A stretch of DNA of 64,000 nt from Brachycybe producta (taxonomy: Eukaryota > Arthropoda > Diplopoda > Playtdesmida > Andrognathidae): the NCBI GenBank assembly GCA_036925085.1, contig JAUPFP010000066.1, positions 186,001-250,000 of the forward strand, in the 5' to 3' direction. The translations under genes were made by a program, and so were the position numbers. Positions within the stretch are counted from its first letter, which is position 1, and every line of letters begins with the position of its first letter. Below are positions 10,368-21,051 of the stretch, piece after piece. The notes under the pieces were generated by a model. The model saw nothing but the letters and a program-made list of their open reading frames with translations, did not search any database and was not told the origin of the DNA.

Positions 10368-10573
10368 ATGTTACTGTCAATCTGCGGAATCAGTCAATCG
10401 GCATATTTCCTAGGCAATGTGCAAAACAACCAACCTGCTGCTTGTGAATCTGCAAAATTCAACAGATTTACCTAAAATGTATTGAATGTTGCAGATTCAC
10501 TAGCAGGTTGGTTGTTTTGCAGATTGCCTAGGCAATCTACAGACTGACTTATTCCGCAGTTTGACAGTAACAT
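10368..10573. repeat. Family M palindromic MITE, copy 1
   Basis: Almost the whole 206 bp folds back on itself. The ends are ATGTTACTGTCAATCTG and the inverse, ending GACAGTAACAT. The arms carry CAATCTGC words and CCTAGGCAATCTG, and the centre has GAATCTGCAAAATTCAAC mirrored by its inverse. Other copies: 18336-18533, 51682-51878 and 58301-58370. A TA target duplication fits most copies. There is no coding content. Confidence 0.85.
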
Positions 10574-10919
10574 GTACAAACTAAAGACTTAAGTATTTTC
10601 AGAAAAAAAAGACACCTGAAAAGGTGCCATTTTTTTGTGGCTCGCATATTGAGAAAACGTATATATTTTTTCTGTCATTGTTGAGAAACTTCAATTAAGT
10701 TGAATCCAATTGGTAATAACATTATTTTTTTTTTCTTCGTCTTCCTAACAAATAAAATGCATTGTCACTTTTTTCCTTGCCTAAAACTGCTGAGCATTAC
10801 AGTATTATTGTGAGTTTCTTTTGTTAAAAACAATATCTTAAAGAATGGTGGTCATTAAGAAAAGAGATAGAGCGAGTGAGTGTGTCTTTGGTAGCCATTT
10901 GTAACAAACACCACCTTTG

Positions 10920-10984
<65 letters not shown>

Positions 10985-11458
10985 GAACTTTAATAAATAA
11001 AAGGAATGGTTGAACAAGTTTGAATTAAGTATGTTCTTATATGGTTATACTGAAATGGTATATATATGCTGTAAAAAAGTGAACAATGGTATTTTAATGT
11101 TATTAGTTTCAATTCAATTCAATGACAAATCGTTTATAAAATAAGAAAACAAGAAAAAAACACATTATTGTTCAATTTGAATTTGCAGAACATGTGTTTT
11201 AAATATTAAGAAAAAACAGAATGTACAGTTGTACACACAACCTAATTTGTATTCTTATAAAAATAAATAAGAAATCTTACCTTATGATTTATTCATTTGG
11301 TGCTATAAAATTTAAATAATTTGTTTAATATTCAGAGACGGTACACTTTTTAGCATATTTTTTTTATTTATTTTGTAGGCCATGGTTGGTTTTCTTTTTC
11401 ATTTAGGCTATATTTGATATTCGTGCAAATGGATAGGGTGTACAAACTGTACATTTTA
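10574..11458. other. No gene seen; contains a long (AAT)n tract
   Basis: AT-rich sequence without credible frames; the trinucleotide tract is listed separately. Confidence 0.5.
10919..10982. repeat. (AAT)n microsatellite
   Basis: About 21 uninterrupted trinucleotide copies. Confidence 0.95.
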
Positions 11459-11870
11459 AGCCGATGCTACACGTAGCAACAATTCAGCAACTTTAGAGCA
11501 ACATAGCTGTGTTGCTCTATTGTTTCATGAAAGTTGAAACATCTGTCATAACAGCAACAAACCCGAATTTTTGCTCACAGATTGAAAGCAACAGAATTTT
11601 CAAATAGAACTTGGTTCTATTTTCGAGCAACCATTTCAGCCAACAGCCAATAAAAATGGCTTGAATAATCACATGACTATTTCAAATTTTCAACTGATGA
11701 ATGTCTACAGTCTTTGGCTCACAACCTCTTTGTTTCATTGGTTGTTGCTTTCATGTAAGTTTCATGAACCTTGCAACATGTATGATAGGTGTTGCTTGCA
11801 ACAAATTGGAAACTACTGTTGCTACAACTAGTATTGTTGCTGGACTGTTGCTACTTTAGGCTGAGTGTCA
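11459..11870. repeat. Diverged foldback rich in GTTGC/GCAAC words
   Basis: GCTACACGTAGCAACAATTC near the left side is loosely mirrored by GTTGCTGGACTGTTGCTAC on the right. GTTGCTCTATTGTTTCATGA, GCAACA and TTGCTTGC words fill the inside. This looks like an old MITE with decayed arms. Confidence 0.5.
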
Positions 11871-11880
11871 ACTTCTAGCA

Positions 11881-12071
11881 ACACAGGCAAAAAGCACTAG
11901 ATTTTCGTTTGCCCCGCCCTTTTATGAGCGTCAGACCCAAATATCAATCAATTAGAAATTGATAAGGGCGGGGCATGTGACATCGGAACAAATAACAAAC
12001 CAATTAGAAATGGCTGACGCTCATAAAAAGGGCGGAGCAAACGAAAAGCTAGTGCTGGCCACACTTGCCTG
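11881..12071. repeat. Family B hAT-like MITE, copy 2
   Basis: Starts ACACAGGCAAAAAGCACTAG and ends CTAGTGCTGGCC..TTGCCTG. TTCTAGCA flanks it on both sides (11873-11880 and 12072-12079), a perfect 8-bp target duplication. The arms share TTTCGTTTGCCCCGCCCTTT and its inverse, and TTATGAGCGTCAGAC and its inverse. Confidence 0.85.
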
Positions 12072-12274
12072 TTCTAGCAACTTGCAGCTACATTTCCAGA
12101 ATATACAGTATTAGTGCTTTACAGGCAGGAAAGTGTGCTCAGCACAATACAAAATATATTGCTATCTACTATGTGTCAGCATCATATACACATTAATTTC
12201 AATTGCTATTCCAGTTTTTAATTTTCTGTTTTTTTTTCAATTTTTTTCTGAATTAAGCAATAAAATATTGGTGA

Positions 12275-12291
12275 CAACCTGGTGGTAGTAT
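12275..12291 (-). promoter_or_regulatory. Weak CTCF-like site
   Basis: The plus strand reads ACAACCTGGTGGTAGTA. The minus strand gives TACTACCACCAGGTTGT, a partial match to the CTCF core CCANNAGGTGGCAG. It is a decayed relative of the two sites that follow. Confidence 0.3.
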
Positions 12292-12326
12292 TTGCAAAAC
12301 GAAAAGATAGGATAGAAGAATAGTAA

Positions 12327-12345
12327 TGGCCACCAGGTGGCAGCA
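12327..12345 (+). promoter_or_regulatory. CTCF-like site
   Basis: TGGCCACCAGGTGGCAGCA agrees with the well-known animal CTCF core (CCACNAGGTGGCAG). The match is by motif only; no binding is shown, and the near-palindrome may belong to a repeat unit. Confidence 0.5.
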
Positions 12346-12462
12346 TCTGCAAAATAAAATAACAATTGTTTAGTTTCATTTGCTTTTTCCAGTTTTTAAC
12401 TTTCTGACAAACTTTTGTGTTTTCTTCTTAAATAAACATCAACAAACATGAAAGAATAGTGA

Positions 12463-12480
12463 TGGCCACCAGGTGGCAAA
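12463..12480 (+). promoter_or_regulatory. CTCF-like site, second copy
   Basis: TGGCCACCAGGTGGCAAA, in the same orientation and 136 bp after the first site, within a repeated context. Confidence 0.45.
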
Positions 12481-12541
12481 TATCTATAATTTCCTCTCAT
12501 TCTTTTGTAAGGATCAAAAACCAAATAATCTTTCACATAGG

Positions 12542-12794
12542 ACAGGCATGTAAAGACAGGGAGACACAGTCGTTTGCCCCACCCTTTTATGAGTGTCAGA
12601 CGAAATATCAACCAATTAAAAAATTGAAAAAGGCTAATGCATGTGACATCAGACCAAATAACAAACCAATTTGAAGTTGCCATTTCTCATGAAAGGGGCG
12701 GGGCAAACGACTGTATCTTACTTTCTTTACTTGCGGCCCTTATACCCTCTTGGATGGGTGGGGCGTAGAATAATTCCTGTCTTTACTTGCCTGT
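12542..12794. repeat. Family B hAT-like MITE, copy 3
   Basis: Starts ACAGGCATGTAAAGACAGGG and ends CCTGTCTTTACTTGCCTGT. The 10-base sequence TTCACATAGG flanks both sides (12532-12541 and 12795-12804), including the 8-bp target duplication. It is longer than its relatives because of extra sequence near the right arm. The 95- and 71-codon open frames overlapping it are not supported as genes. Confidence 0.8.
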
Positions 12795-12834
12795 TTCACA
12801 TAGGTGCTGCCACCTATTTGTACAAGTTAGATTC

Positions 12835-12998
12835 ACAGCCAGTTCTGCCCATGCACTAAAATTTCGTTTTCCCTGCCCTTTCATGAGCGTCATCAATTTC
12901 TAATTGGTTTGTTACTTGGTCTGATGTCATAAAAGGGCGGGGCAAACGAAATTTTAGTACTGGGCCAACACAGGCAGTTCTACCGCAGAACTGCCTGT
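12835..12998. repeat. Family B hAT-like MITE, copy 4
   Basis: Starts ACAGCCAGTTCTGCCCATGC and ends CCGCAGAACTGCCTGT. GTTAGATTC flanks both sides (12826-12834 and 12999-13007), an 8- to 9-bp target duplication. It lies only 40 bp from copy 3. Confidence 0.85.
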
Positions 12999-13007
12999 GT
13001 TAGATTC

Positions 13008-14224
13008 TTGATAATTCTTATCTAAAATTCCAATGTTGGCTCACTTTTAATAAAGTGTTGAGCAATAAGTGTCATTAAAAACAGGGTCTTTTGTTTATGG
13101 TATGTGTGTGTGGGTCTTAATGATTAGATACAATTTATGAATGCAGTTTTATTTTAAGCGACAAGTTTAGGTTTAAAAAAAATGATTAACATGAGATTGA
13201 AACTGGAAATTTTGTCTCTCTTTTCTAAATACGTTTTTTTTTTTCTCTTCTTCTTTCTGAATTTTAGTTCCAACTTAAACACGAGCCAGATATTTTTTGT
13301 TGTTGTTGTTATTGTAATTCACAATTTTCTGTGAGGTCTTTTGGGCAACATTCCAGTCTGTTGAGAATTTTTACTAAGCTGTAGATTTGCTGTTGTTCTG
13401 AATTTGGGGTTTTTTTTTGTCTCTTCCTAAGTTTTATCTTATTCTGTTTTCTCTTGTTCTTGTTCTCTGATCGCGTTTGTCATCTTCAAAGACCGTCAAA
13501 GTTTGTTGTACTTTAAGCGTCTCTCTATAAATCAGGTTGTATTTTAATTAGGCCTAACTTACAAGGGTTTTGGGTGACAATTAAGACTAAGGTTGCTTGC
13601 TTTCTTTGTGTGTCTACTGCATAATAATGAAGTTTTTGTTTCTTTTTCTCTTTTCATCATTTTTTTCGTTTGTCTTTTCTTGAGATTAGAGAGAGATAAC
13701 TACTTTTTAAGTTCTAGAGATTGTTTCTCTTGTTAACAACAATGGCCGTCAAATGTAAAAAAAAAAGTCTTCTGGAACAAGGGGGACAACATTTGCCCTA
13801 AATGGCTTGTTTGCACCTTCTCTCTCTCTTCCATGTCATGCTTTCGATGTCGATTTGAATGTTGAGCCACATTTTAATGATTGTGAATTATGCCAGTTAA
13901 TCACATGGCTCTCGAGCTGTTTTGCAAGTGTTGAGTTGAATATTGAATTGAATTACTGGGTGGTGGTGAGTGGCGTAGTCCAACATATGATATCAACTCG
14001 AGAGACCCACGTCCACTTCAGTAACATTTCTATCAAGTTTAAGATTTGTTTTGAGTTCCAGGCAGTTTGACACCAGGCTCTTCCTCTTGCTGCCCTGTAT
14101 TTGTTTAACAGCATTTGTTATTCCTGGTGTGATTGTCCATAAAAGACATTATGGACAATGGCACAAAGCATACATGTTGTTTGCGCAGCTGGAATTGAAA
14201 GAAAAAAAAGTACTGAAAAGGCAT
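13008..14224. other. No gene seen
   Basis: T-rich DNA with (GTT)n-like patches. The 87-codon frame at 13807-14070 has ordinary amino-acid composition but no recognised domain and no convincing splice context. Confidence 0.4.
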
Positions 14225-14450
14225 GCAAGTGTGCTCAGCACAGTACAGTCGTTTACCCCGCCCTTTTATGAGGAACGGCAACTTCTAATTGGTTTGTTAT
14301 TTGGTCTGATGTCACATGCCCCGCCCCTTTTCAATTTTCTAATTGGTTGATAATTGGTCTGACACTCATAAAAGGGCGGGGCAAACGACTGTAAAGTAAG
14401 CTGCTTCATTTTGCACCCTGCTCATTAAGAAACGTGCTGAGCAAAATTGC
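14225..14450. repeat. Family B MITE with extra outer arms, copy 5
   Basis: The inner palindrome runs from TACAGTCGTTTACCCCGCCC (14244) to GGGCGGGGCAAACGACTGTA (14391). An outer pair, GCAAGTGTGCTCAGCAC on the left and GTGCTGAGCAAAATTGC on the right, encloses it. The outer pair may be an older element into which the B copy inserted. Confidence 0.7.
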
Positions 14451-14740
14451 AGATTAGTATGTACTGTATATATTGACATAAAAAGGACATTTTTTACATA
14501 CAAACGCTACCTTAAATGGGTGCCTCGTTTGTTACAACCGGACATAAAGAATATTCTACATAATTTTAGAAGCAAACTTTGAAGATGAAATGTTTAGGCA
14601 ACATTAGCGAAAACCTGCCAGGAGTACAGCTGCTGTATATGTGATGCTTAACAGTTGAATATTGTTTTTTTTTTGTAATTTGCAGCAATTGTTTAAAAAT
14701 TACTTTAGTCAGTTTTGCAACTGCTAGAATGTTGTGTAAA
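14451..14740. other. No gene seen
   Basis: Short AT-rich spacer between foldbacks; no motif found. Confidence 0.45.
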
Positions 14741-15058
14741 GCGGTGATTACATTGAGGAAACATCGTGTAGCCTAGTGTTGCATGTATGATGACGCCATC
14801 ACCCACAAAATTTTGCCACATGCGCCATTTCCATTACACGTCGGAAGCTACACTATGCACTATGTCCAACCAGACTGCAGCATGTGTCATCAGTATTGTT
14901 TCCGCTCGGATCGGAAACAATGGCGTCAACCTGCAACGTGACGCACGCATCACATTTGTAGTATGCTACAGCGGAAACATTGTGCACCATGTCGCATGCC
15001 ACACACACAGTGTCGCCATACAATATGTTGCACAATGTTTCCTCGGTGTCATTGCAGT
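14741..15058. repeat. Foldback element, about 320 bp
   Basis: CATTGAGGAAACATCGTGTAG on the left is mirrored by the right-hand ACAATGTTTCCTCGGTGTCA. In the middle ATTGTTTCCG and CGGAAACAAT form a perfect 10-bp stem with a 7-base loop. GC content is higher than around it. The two overlapping opposite-strand open frames (105 and 80 codons) are explained by the palindrome. Confidence 0.65.
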
Positions 15059-16415
15059 AGATGATTGTGGTTATCGAAGCGATTGGAAATGGCACTTTGG
15101 ATAAGTTGCATTATGGGGAAAATGCATCATAATTGACTCATAAATGGCTGTAGACATTTTTAAGTGTTTCTATTTTAGACACTTTGAAAACAACCAATCA
15201 CATCTTTGAGCTGCTGCTTTGAGCTTAAAAGTTAGAAAGAACTACATTTAAAAGTGTTGCTAGTGGTTCTCGATTCTCTTCCATGCATTTCTTATTGCTG
15301 CTTTTTTTGTTGTTGCGTGTGTACAAATTGCATGCAGTGAGGCATGTCCAGTAAATATTTGATTTTGTTCTAGTACCACATTTATCTAAGAGACATGAAT
15401 AAGAAAACTTTTGAGTTTAAAATTCATGTAACGTTTTTTTATCTTCTCTCTCCAATTGCTTCTGGTCCTCTTTGATCTTTTTTTTTTTTTGACAAGCTTC
15501 AAATCTTGAAGCATCAGAAATTGAGATTAACCTTTAAATAGAGGCTTGTTATGATATGTATTATATGTATGGGTTTGAAATTATGATTCTCTTTAAAACA
15601 AAATGTTGTTTCCTTTCACCCACTCAATATATTTTCTTAAAAAGTTGTAGACAATTTTTTTGAACCCTCAGCTATGTTTTTTTTTTGGTGAGTTTTTTTT
15701 TTTGTTCTTCTTCTTCTTCTGGTATTTTAGTTTTCAAGTTAAAGCTTTTGTGCCAATTGATTTTAAATTAATGCTCTTTTTTTGTGGGGTACAGGTTAGA
15801 GACTAGTTTTGTTGCAAGTCTCATTTATCAAATAAAAATATATTTTTTTTTCTTCAAATCCCGATGTCTCATCCGTCAAAGTTGACATAGCAACCTTGGT
15901 TTTTTCTTCTTCTTCTTCTTCTTCTATAATAAGGGGGGGATAGAAAACAAGCAACATCCCTCATCGACCAATAAAGATTTACATGGCAGTAATGGCCAAC
16001 CTTTTTTTTTTCCATGGTACGAGCCACTTGTGGTTTCATTGCAGAGGCTAAAAGCTTGTAAAGCCCTGTCTCTCATTTTGACTTAAAGCTTAGAGTATTA
16101 AATGTGCGAGAAAAAAACAAGCAGAAAATACAGAAAATAGAAATGGGACAAGTTTTTTCGTTGAACATTCTGCTTTCCCTACGCGTTCTCAAAGGGTTCT
16201 CACGCATTACAACAGAAAAACACTTTTTGAGTTTACGGAAGATTGGAGAAGGAATGCTTGTAAGATGATTGCATCTGAAATAGTTTTCTATTGGCTCAGA
16301 AGAGAGAGAAAAAAAGCAGAATTTATTTCAACTTTTTTTTCATTCTGTCACGCAGAATTACATTAGGCGTGTTTTTTTTTTCTGCACTTGTGGTCAAACC
16401 ATTCATGACCACAGT
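15059..16415. other. No gene seen; T-rich with (TTC)n patches
   Basis: Contains TTCTTCTTC tracts near 15706 and 15905 and long T runs. About 16165-16345 is the second copy of the diverged dispersed repeat seen at 828-1015. Confidence 0.5.
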
Positions 16416-16423
16416 GTTTTTGT

Positions 16424-16576
16424 CACGGGCAGTTGGGCGCAGCCAGAAAAATTCCGCTATTCCCGCCCTTTTATGAGCATCAGACCATTAACAAATCCCA
16501 TAACAAACAATCAAATACGTAACAAACCTAAATAACCAATCAGAACAAACTTTTCTGGCTGTGCCCAACTGCTTCT
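16424..16576. repeat. hAT-like MITE related to family B, copy 6
   Basis: Arms CAGTTGGGCGCAGCCAGAAA and its inverse TTTTCTGGCTGTGCCCAACT. GTTTTTGT flanks both sides (16416-16423 and 16577-16584), an 8-bp target duplication. The interior keeps CCCGCCCTTTTATGAGCATC and an AACAAAC-rich core. Confidence 0.8.
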
Positions 16577-16584
16577 GTTTTTGT

Positions 16585-17296
16585 CTGTACTGGTTCTACT
16601 CCAAATTGACCACGGTCATATGATTATCATCATGACCACAAATAAATATGGTTGTGATCGTATTTTTCATTATGGCAATAGTAAGTGATAAAGGTGTTTA
16701 TGCAGACTTAAAGGTAGCCATGTCAACATGTCTGTCATGCTGTTTGTCTATAGGATGTCGCGCCATAATAAAATATGATGAGTTCAACCATAATGCTATC
16801 CATTTTCTGCAGGCCTAGAATTATCAGTGGTTCAATTAGATTTATTACAAAGAATACTCTGCAAGCAGCCGGTTGGCCTATGGCAGTGGGACCTTAAGAT
16901 CCAAGTTCTGCAAGATGCATTGTCAATATATAACAACAACAAAAAATAACTTCCATTACAAATATTAAAAAAAAAATATAAATGCAGTCATGAAAATTTA
17001 AACCCACAATTTATTAATGACATCATCAATAGCCCTTGGAAAAAGACTAGTCTTGGCGAAAATATGTCTAATTTGTCTTGAGTTTGGTTACTCCTTCCCA
17101 CATACAATACTTTACAAATATCACTAGACTGTGGTTTGGGACATAATGAACATTGATTGACCACGTACAATTTTCTTAAACATACATAAACTAATGCGTG
17201 CCAGAATGTAAAAAATTGAAATCATTTCTGCTTTTATTTTTCTTATTACTAAAGGCAACCATAAAAATGCGTTTTTCAGTCAAAGAACCTGGTTAT
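16585..17296. other. No gene seen
   Basis: The start repeats TGACCACA/TGTGGTCA words on both strands and may be an older foldback interrupted by the MITE at 16424. The rest is AT-rich without credible frames. Confidence 0.4.
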
Positions 17297-17320
17297 TATA
17301 CCTTGTTTCCACTACAAATG

Positions 17321-17430
17321 GGCTTGCCACCCGTTCTTATTTGTGGAGGACAGTACTCCATTCGGAAGATATTCGGACATTTCTTCCGAATGGAGGACTG
17401 TCCTCGACAAAGGAGGACGGGTGGCAAGCC
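17321..17430. repeat. Long imperfect hairpin
   Basis: GGCTTGCCACCCG pairs with CGGGTGGCAAGCC at the base. Further in, a 24-base arm starting GAGGACAGTACTCC and ending CATTCGGAAGA pairs with its inverse with one mismatch. The loop is about 13 bases. This lies inside a larger weak foldback (about 17297-17850) whose ends read TTTCCACTA and TAGTGGAAA. Confidence 0.8.
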
Positions 17431-18335
17431 TAACTACAAAAATTAACTGCAGTTATACTGTATAACCAAATTTACTGTTAACTGTAGACAAACTAGAAGT
17501 GGTAGTGCAGTGTTTCCATTTAAAATACTTAACTTTGGTTAAATGATTGTGTCACTTCCTGTTTAAACAGTTGTGTTTTTTGTGAAAATTTCACTCCTCA
17601 TTCAGTAAAAAAAAAACTGAAGTGTTCTCACTATCCGCCATGTTCTTTGTAGGCTAAAGTTGGTTTGAACACAGGAGGAAGTGATATATTTAACTATTTG
17701 CAAGGGGGTTAACCACATTGTGTCAATGCAGTCAAGTTAATCCCTAGGTTCAGAAATATTTGCCATGCTTAAAGTAACCACACTTGTTTTCATTAGAAAA
17801 TGAACTGTGGTTAACTTTTAACTGCAATTCATGTTTTCTAGTGGAAATGAATGAGATATTAGAGACTATAGTGATCCGAAGTCTGAGGAAGAATAGTTTT
17901 AGATGTTAGGTTGACCACTAGCCTCTAACCGTATGTTTTGATTCAAAATTACATTTTATTGGTTGCCTTACTGATCAGTAATTACGTTCTTTCAAATAAA
18001 ATTGGATAGTTATTTCTAAAAAAAAAAAAAAAAAGCCGCGAAAATGGTGCTTAAGTAGAGAGCCGATGAGCTCCAATGTTGGCCACCACCTAGTCTCTTA
18101 TGAAATAAGAACAAGGAGCTCGTTAGAAAATAAGTCCTTATAATATGTTATGTTATTTATAATATTGAAAAATCTTCTTTCTTCTTTCAATGCTTGTTAA
18201 ACTTGCAAAAATGTTCAGAAAGAATCAACATTTTGACAATGACAAAATAGACAACAGTTTGAAAGTTATGTTTGGCTTCGGGTCAAGAAAATCTTTTCTT
18301 CTTTTGTTTCTTTTGAAATAAATATATATATATTT
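17431..18335. other. No gene seen; diverged foldback arms and family III debris
   Basis: 17445-17850 is rich in TTAACTGCAGTT/AACTGTGGTTAAC words, the outer arms of the hairpin element. Near 17920-17975 CCACTAGCCTCTAACC resembles family III. A pure A run lies near 18020-18034. Confidence 0.45.
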
Positions 18336-18533
18336 ATGTTACTGTCAATCTGCGGAATCAGTCAATCTGCAGATTGTCTACGCAATCTGCAAAAGCACCA
18401 AACTGCTAATGAATCTGCAAAATTCAATACATTTTAGGTGTTGAATTTTGCAGATTCACAAGCAGGTTGGTTGGTTTTGCAGACTGCCTAGGCAATCTGC
18501 AGATTTACTGATTCCGCAGATTGACAGTAACAT
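18336..18533. repeat. Family M palindromic MITE, copy 2
   Basis: Same termini as copy 1 (ATGTTACTGTCAATCTGCGG and inverse). The centre reads TGCAAAATTCAATACATTTT, then AGGTGTTGAATTTTGCA. TA precedes and follows TGTTACTG...CAGTAACA, fitting a TA target duplication. Confidence 0.85.
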
Positions 18534-18951
18534 ATTAAAAATATATATTTTGTTGCTTGTTTGAAGAAAGATAGTCGAATATTATAATATATATATATAT
18601 TTTTTTTTGTTATCTTAGACAAGAAGCAAACTAAATTTTTGTTTTGCTTGTAATTAACAGTGTATATCATTAAAAAGAACAGATCTTTTTTTGGTGTGTG
18701 TTGAATAAGTTAGTATAATTAGGTGATAAGTTTCTGTTTTTAAAATATCTTGTTTGTTTGATATATCTGCTGTTAGTGAATAATTTTAAAGCCAGTTTTG
18801 TTGTTGTTGTTGTTGTTGCAAGTTTCGGTTAAGTCAGAGAGATTGGTTAAGCAGTGGTCAGTTCAAATGAGTAAGTAGTGGTAGCTTTCAAGTTCGATCT
18901 ATCTATACACCTGTAGTTTATGGCATTTAGTGCTTTGGTGTGTTTTTGAAT
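18534..18951. other. No gene seen
   Basis: AT-rich; a (GTT)n tract near 18799-18819. No motif beyond that. Confidence 0.45.
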
Positions 18952-19713
18952 AGAGGTGGGACGAATTCTAAATTTTCTCAAATCCGAATCCTAAAAGGTT
19001 CTCGAGTCTCTAATCTCTCCTATGAGAATCCTATAATATTATCCTATAATTTTATGCAGTAGTAAAGCAAATGTTTCTCAATATGTGGCTCCAAGTGCCA
19101 ATTGTGAAATCATCCTCATCAATCATCATCATTTAGAGTAACATCCAATTATGTTCGTTTTTTTTTTTCTAATCAAAAACTCTGGTTAGAGGCTAGAACT
19201 CTGGTTGACAACTAATAGCAACCAGTCATCTAGCCTCTCTAACCAGTGTTTTTATTAGAAAAAATAACATAATTGCAGTTGTCCCAATGATGATGATGAT
19301 GATGATGATTACTTCACAATTGGCACTTGGAGCCACACATTGAGAAACATTTGCTTTGATTTTGCATAAAAATCCGAACCTTAATTATGACGATATAAAT
19401 AAATGAAATAATATTAAATCTTAAATTATTAATAATAAAAAAAGTGTGGCACTCAGGGTCGCCACAAAGTGATATTGGTAATCCCGAATTGCAACCGAAA
19501 TTGCAACAATCGCCGGTTTTTTTTTTTGTTAATGAATGCTTCTATTGGACGTGTCAATGGAGTTAAAACTAATTTTATGAAAGTTTTAACGGGTTTTTTA
19601 AGGTCAGGATTCGAAGGATTCGAAAGACGAAAAAAGCGCGAAGATTCGAGTTTTCGAATCTCGATTATTTTTCAAGATTTGAGGGATTCGAGGATTCGAA
19701 TGTTCTATCCCTA
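18952..19713. repeat. Family IV element, copy 2, interrupted by a family III element
   Basis: The left part (from AGAGGTGGGACGAATTC) and right part (ending CGAATGTTCTATCCCTAG) are family IV. Between them, 19050-19385 is a family III copy. Family III therefore inserted into family IV here. The open frame at 19469-19714 lies wholly within the repeat. Confidence 0.8.
19050..19385. repeat. Family III foldback, copy 2 (nested)
   Basis: AAGCAAATGTTTCTCAATATG on the left is mirrored by the right-hand CATTGAGAAACATTTGCTTT. GGTTAGAGGCTAGAACTC is mirrored by CTAGCCTCTCTAACC. A (GAT)n tract occurs inside (near 19282). Confidence 0.8.
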
Positions 19714-19857
19714 GTTTTGAACAACATGCAACATGCAAAAACCGATGATATCAGCGTTTTCTGTAAGACGGTGGTGTTCAAGAAACCACTTTTAAGTGAG
19801 GTCCGAGGACTCATTGCAGTGAATCTTGCTTTAAATGTTGCTAGTAGGATTGTCGCT

Positions 19858-20606
19858 TAAGGGGCTACATCGCAAAATTACTTTGAAAAATCTCCACAAA
19901 GAGCGCTAGCATCGTTTTTCTATTGAGCCCATAGACCCAATGTTAAAGAAAAAATGTTAGTTTTTTAAAATATACAGTCGCTGCAGTATGTTTATTTTTC
20001 ATATTTAAAGTTGTACAATATTAAGTTTTCAAAGTGCAATGTGCACCTTAAATATATGCTGATCGAGTGATAGATTGACAAAAAATTGGTAAGTGCGGTT
20101 CTATTTTTAAAAAGTATTTCAAAAATCGCGAGTTTCTAACTCTTATGTTAGCTCCATTGAGTACGCCCAAGTAAGCAAAAAACAACCATTAAAATGTTCG
20201 TAAAAATACCTAAAAATAATTTTAAAAAACACGAGTAAACCACTATGAAGCCAACACATTGGCGCACGTGCTGATTGTTTTCTGTGTTTTAAAATTATTT
20301 TTACGTATTTTTACCAACATTTTAATAATTTTTTTTGGCTTACGAGGACGTACCCAAATAGAACCGCACTTACGAATTGTTTGTCATCCTATCATTAGAT
20401 CAGCATATATTTAAGGTTCACATTGCACTTTAAACCATCAAAATTGGACAACTTTAACTATGAAAAATAAACATTTCCGCGACTGTATATTTTACAAATT
20501 AATGTTTTTTTTTTCTTTAACATCGAGTCTATGGGCTCAATAGAAAAACGATGCTAGCGCTCTTTGTGGAGATTTTTCAAAGTAATTTTGCGATGGTAGC
20601 CTCTTA
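19858..20606. repeat. Large foldback element (family F5), complete copy
   Basis: About 750 bp. TAAGGGGCTACATCGCAAAA at the left end is mirrored by TTTTGCGATGGTAGCCTCTTA at the right. Long arms share AAAGAGCGCTAGCATCGTTT, GAGCCCATAGACCCAATGTT, ATATATGCTGATC and GTACGCCCAAGTAAGC in inverted form. The centre is near 20230-20290. No transposase frame is present. A second copy is truncated at 1-334. Confidence 0.85.
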
Positions 20607-21051
20607 ATGCTTGATATTAAAATGCATGCATGCATAAATTTTAGTGAAAAGTTGCAAAAGTTTTACACTTTTACAACTTTGGCATTACCTTGGGAATTGA
20701 CAGAACTTTTTTTTTGGGAAGTATTCTTGGAATATTGAAAGTGTTAATTATCTTGTGATGTGATTATACCCAGTGACATAGATGTTGTTGCACGTGCAGA
20801 CACGAATGAGCCCCGTGGCAATATTACTCCTATAAATGTGTGCTCCTCATAAAATATATTGCCCATTTAGACTAAACCTTTGACAAGTCTTTTTTTGTGG
20901 TTGTTGTTGTTGATCATTATTGCACATTGTTAGGTTCCTCTTCTTCCAAATAAAGTCTTGAGAAGTTGAAAGCAAATAAAAAGTTCTTGTGAGCGCGAGC
21001 ATATATTGAAAAGTTCCAAGAGTCAATTTATTGGCATTTTGTTTGCAACTC
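20607..21051. other. No gene seen
   Basis: AT-rich; the 117-codon minus-strand frame at 20847-21200 is biased toward lysine and glutamine and is not supported. Confidence 0.4.

Larger units (their letters stand above)
12080..12531. other. No gene seen; carries CTCF-like motifs
   Basis: AT-rich DNA with a diverged repeat unit (AGTAATGGCCACCAGGTGGC, then CATCTGCAAAAT) at about 12320-12360 and 12455-12485, and a related inverse at 12275-12300. Confidence 0.55.

Noticed and set aside
13807-14350. Two overlapping plus-strand frames of 87 and 99 codons
   Set aside because: The second runs into a family B MITE, and neither has a domain or splice support.
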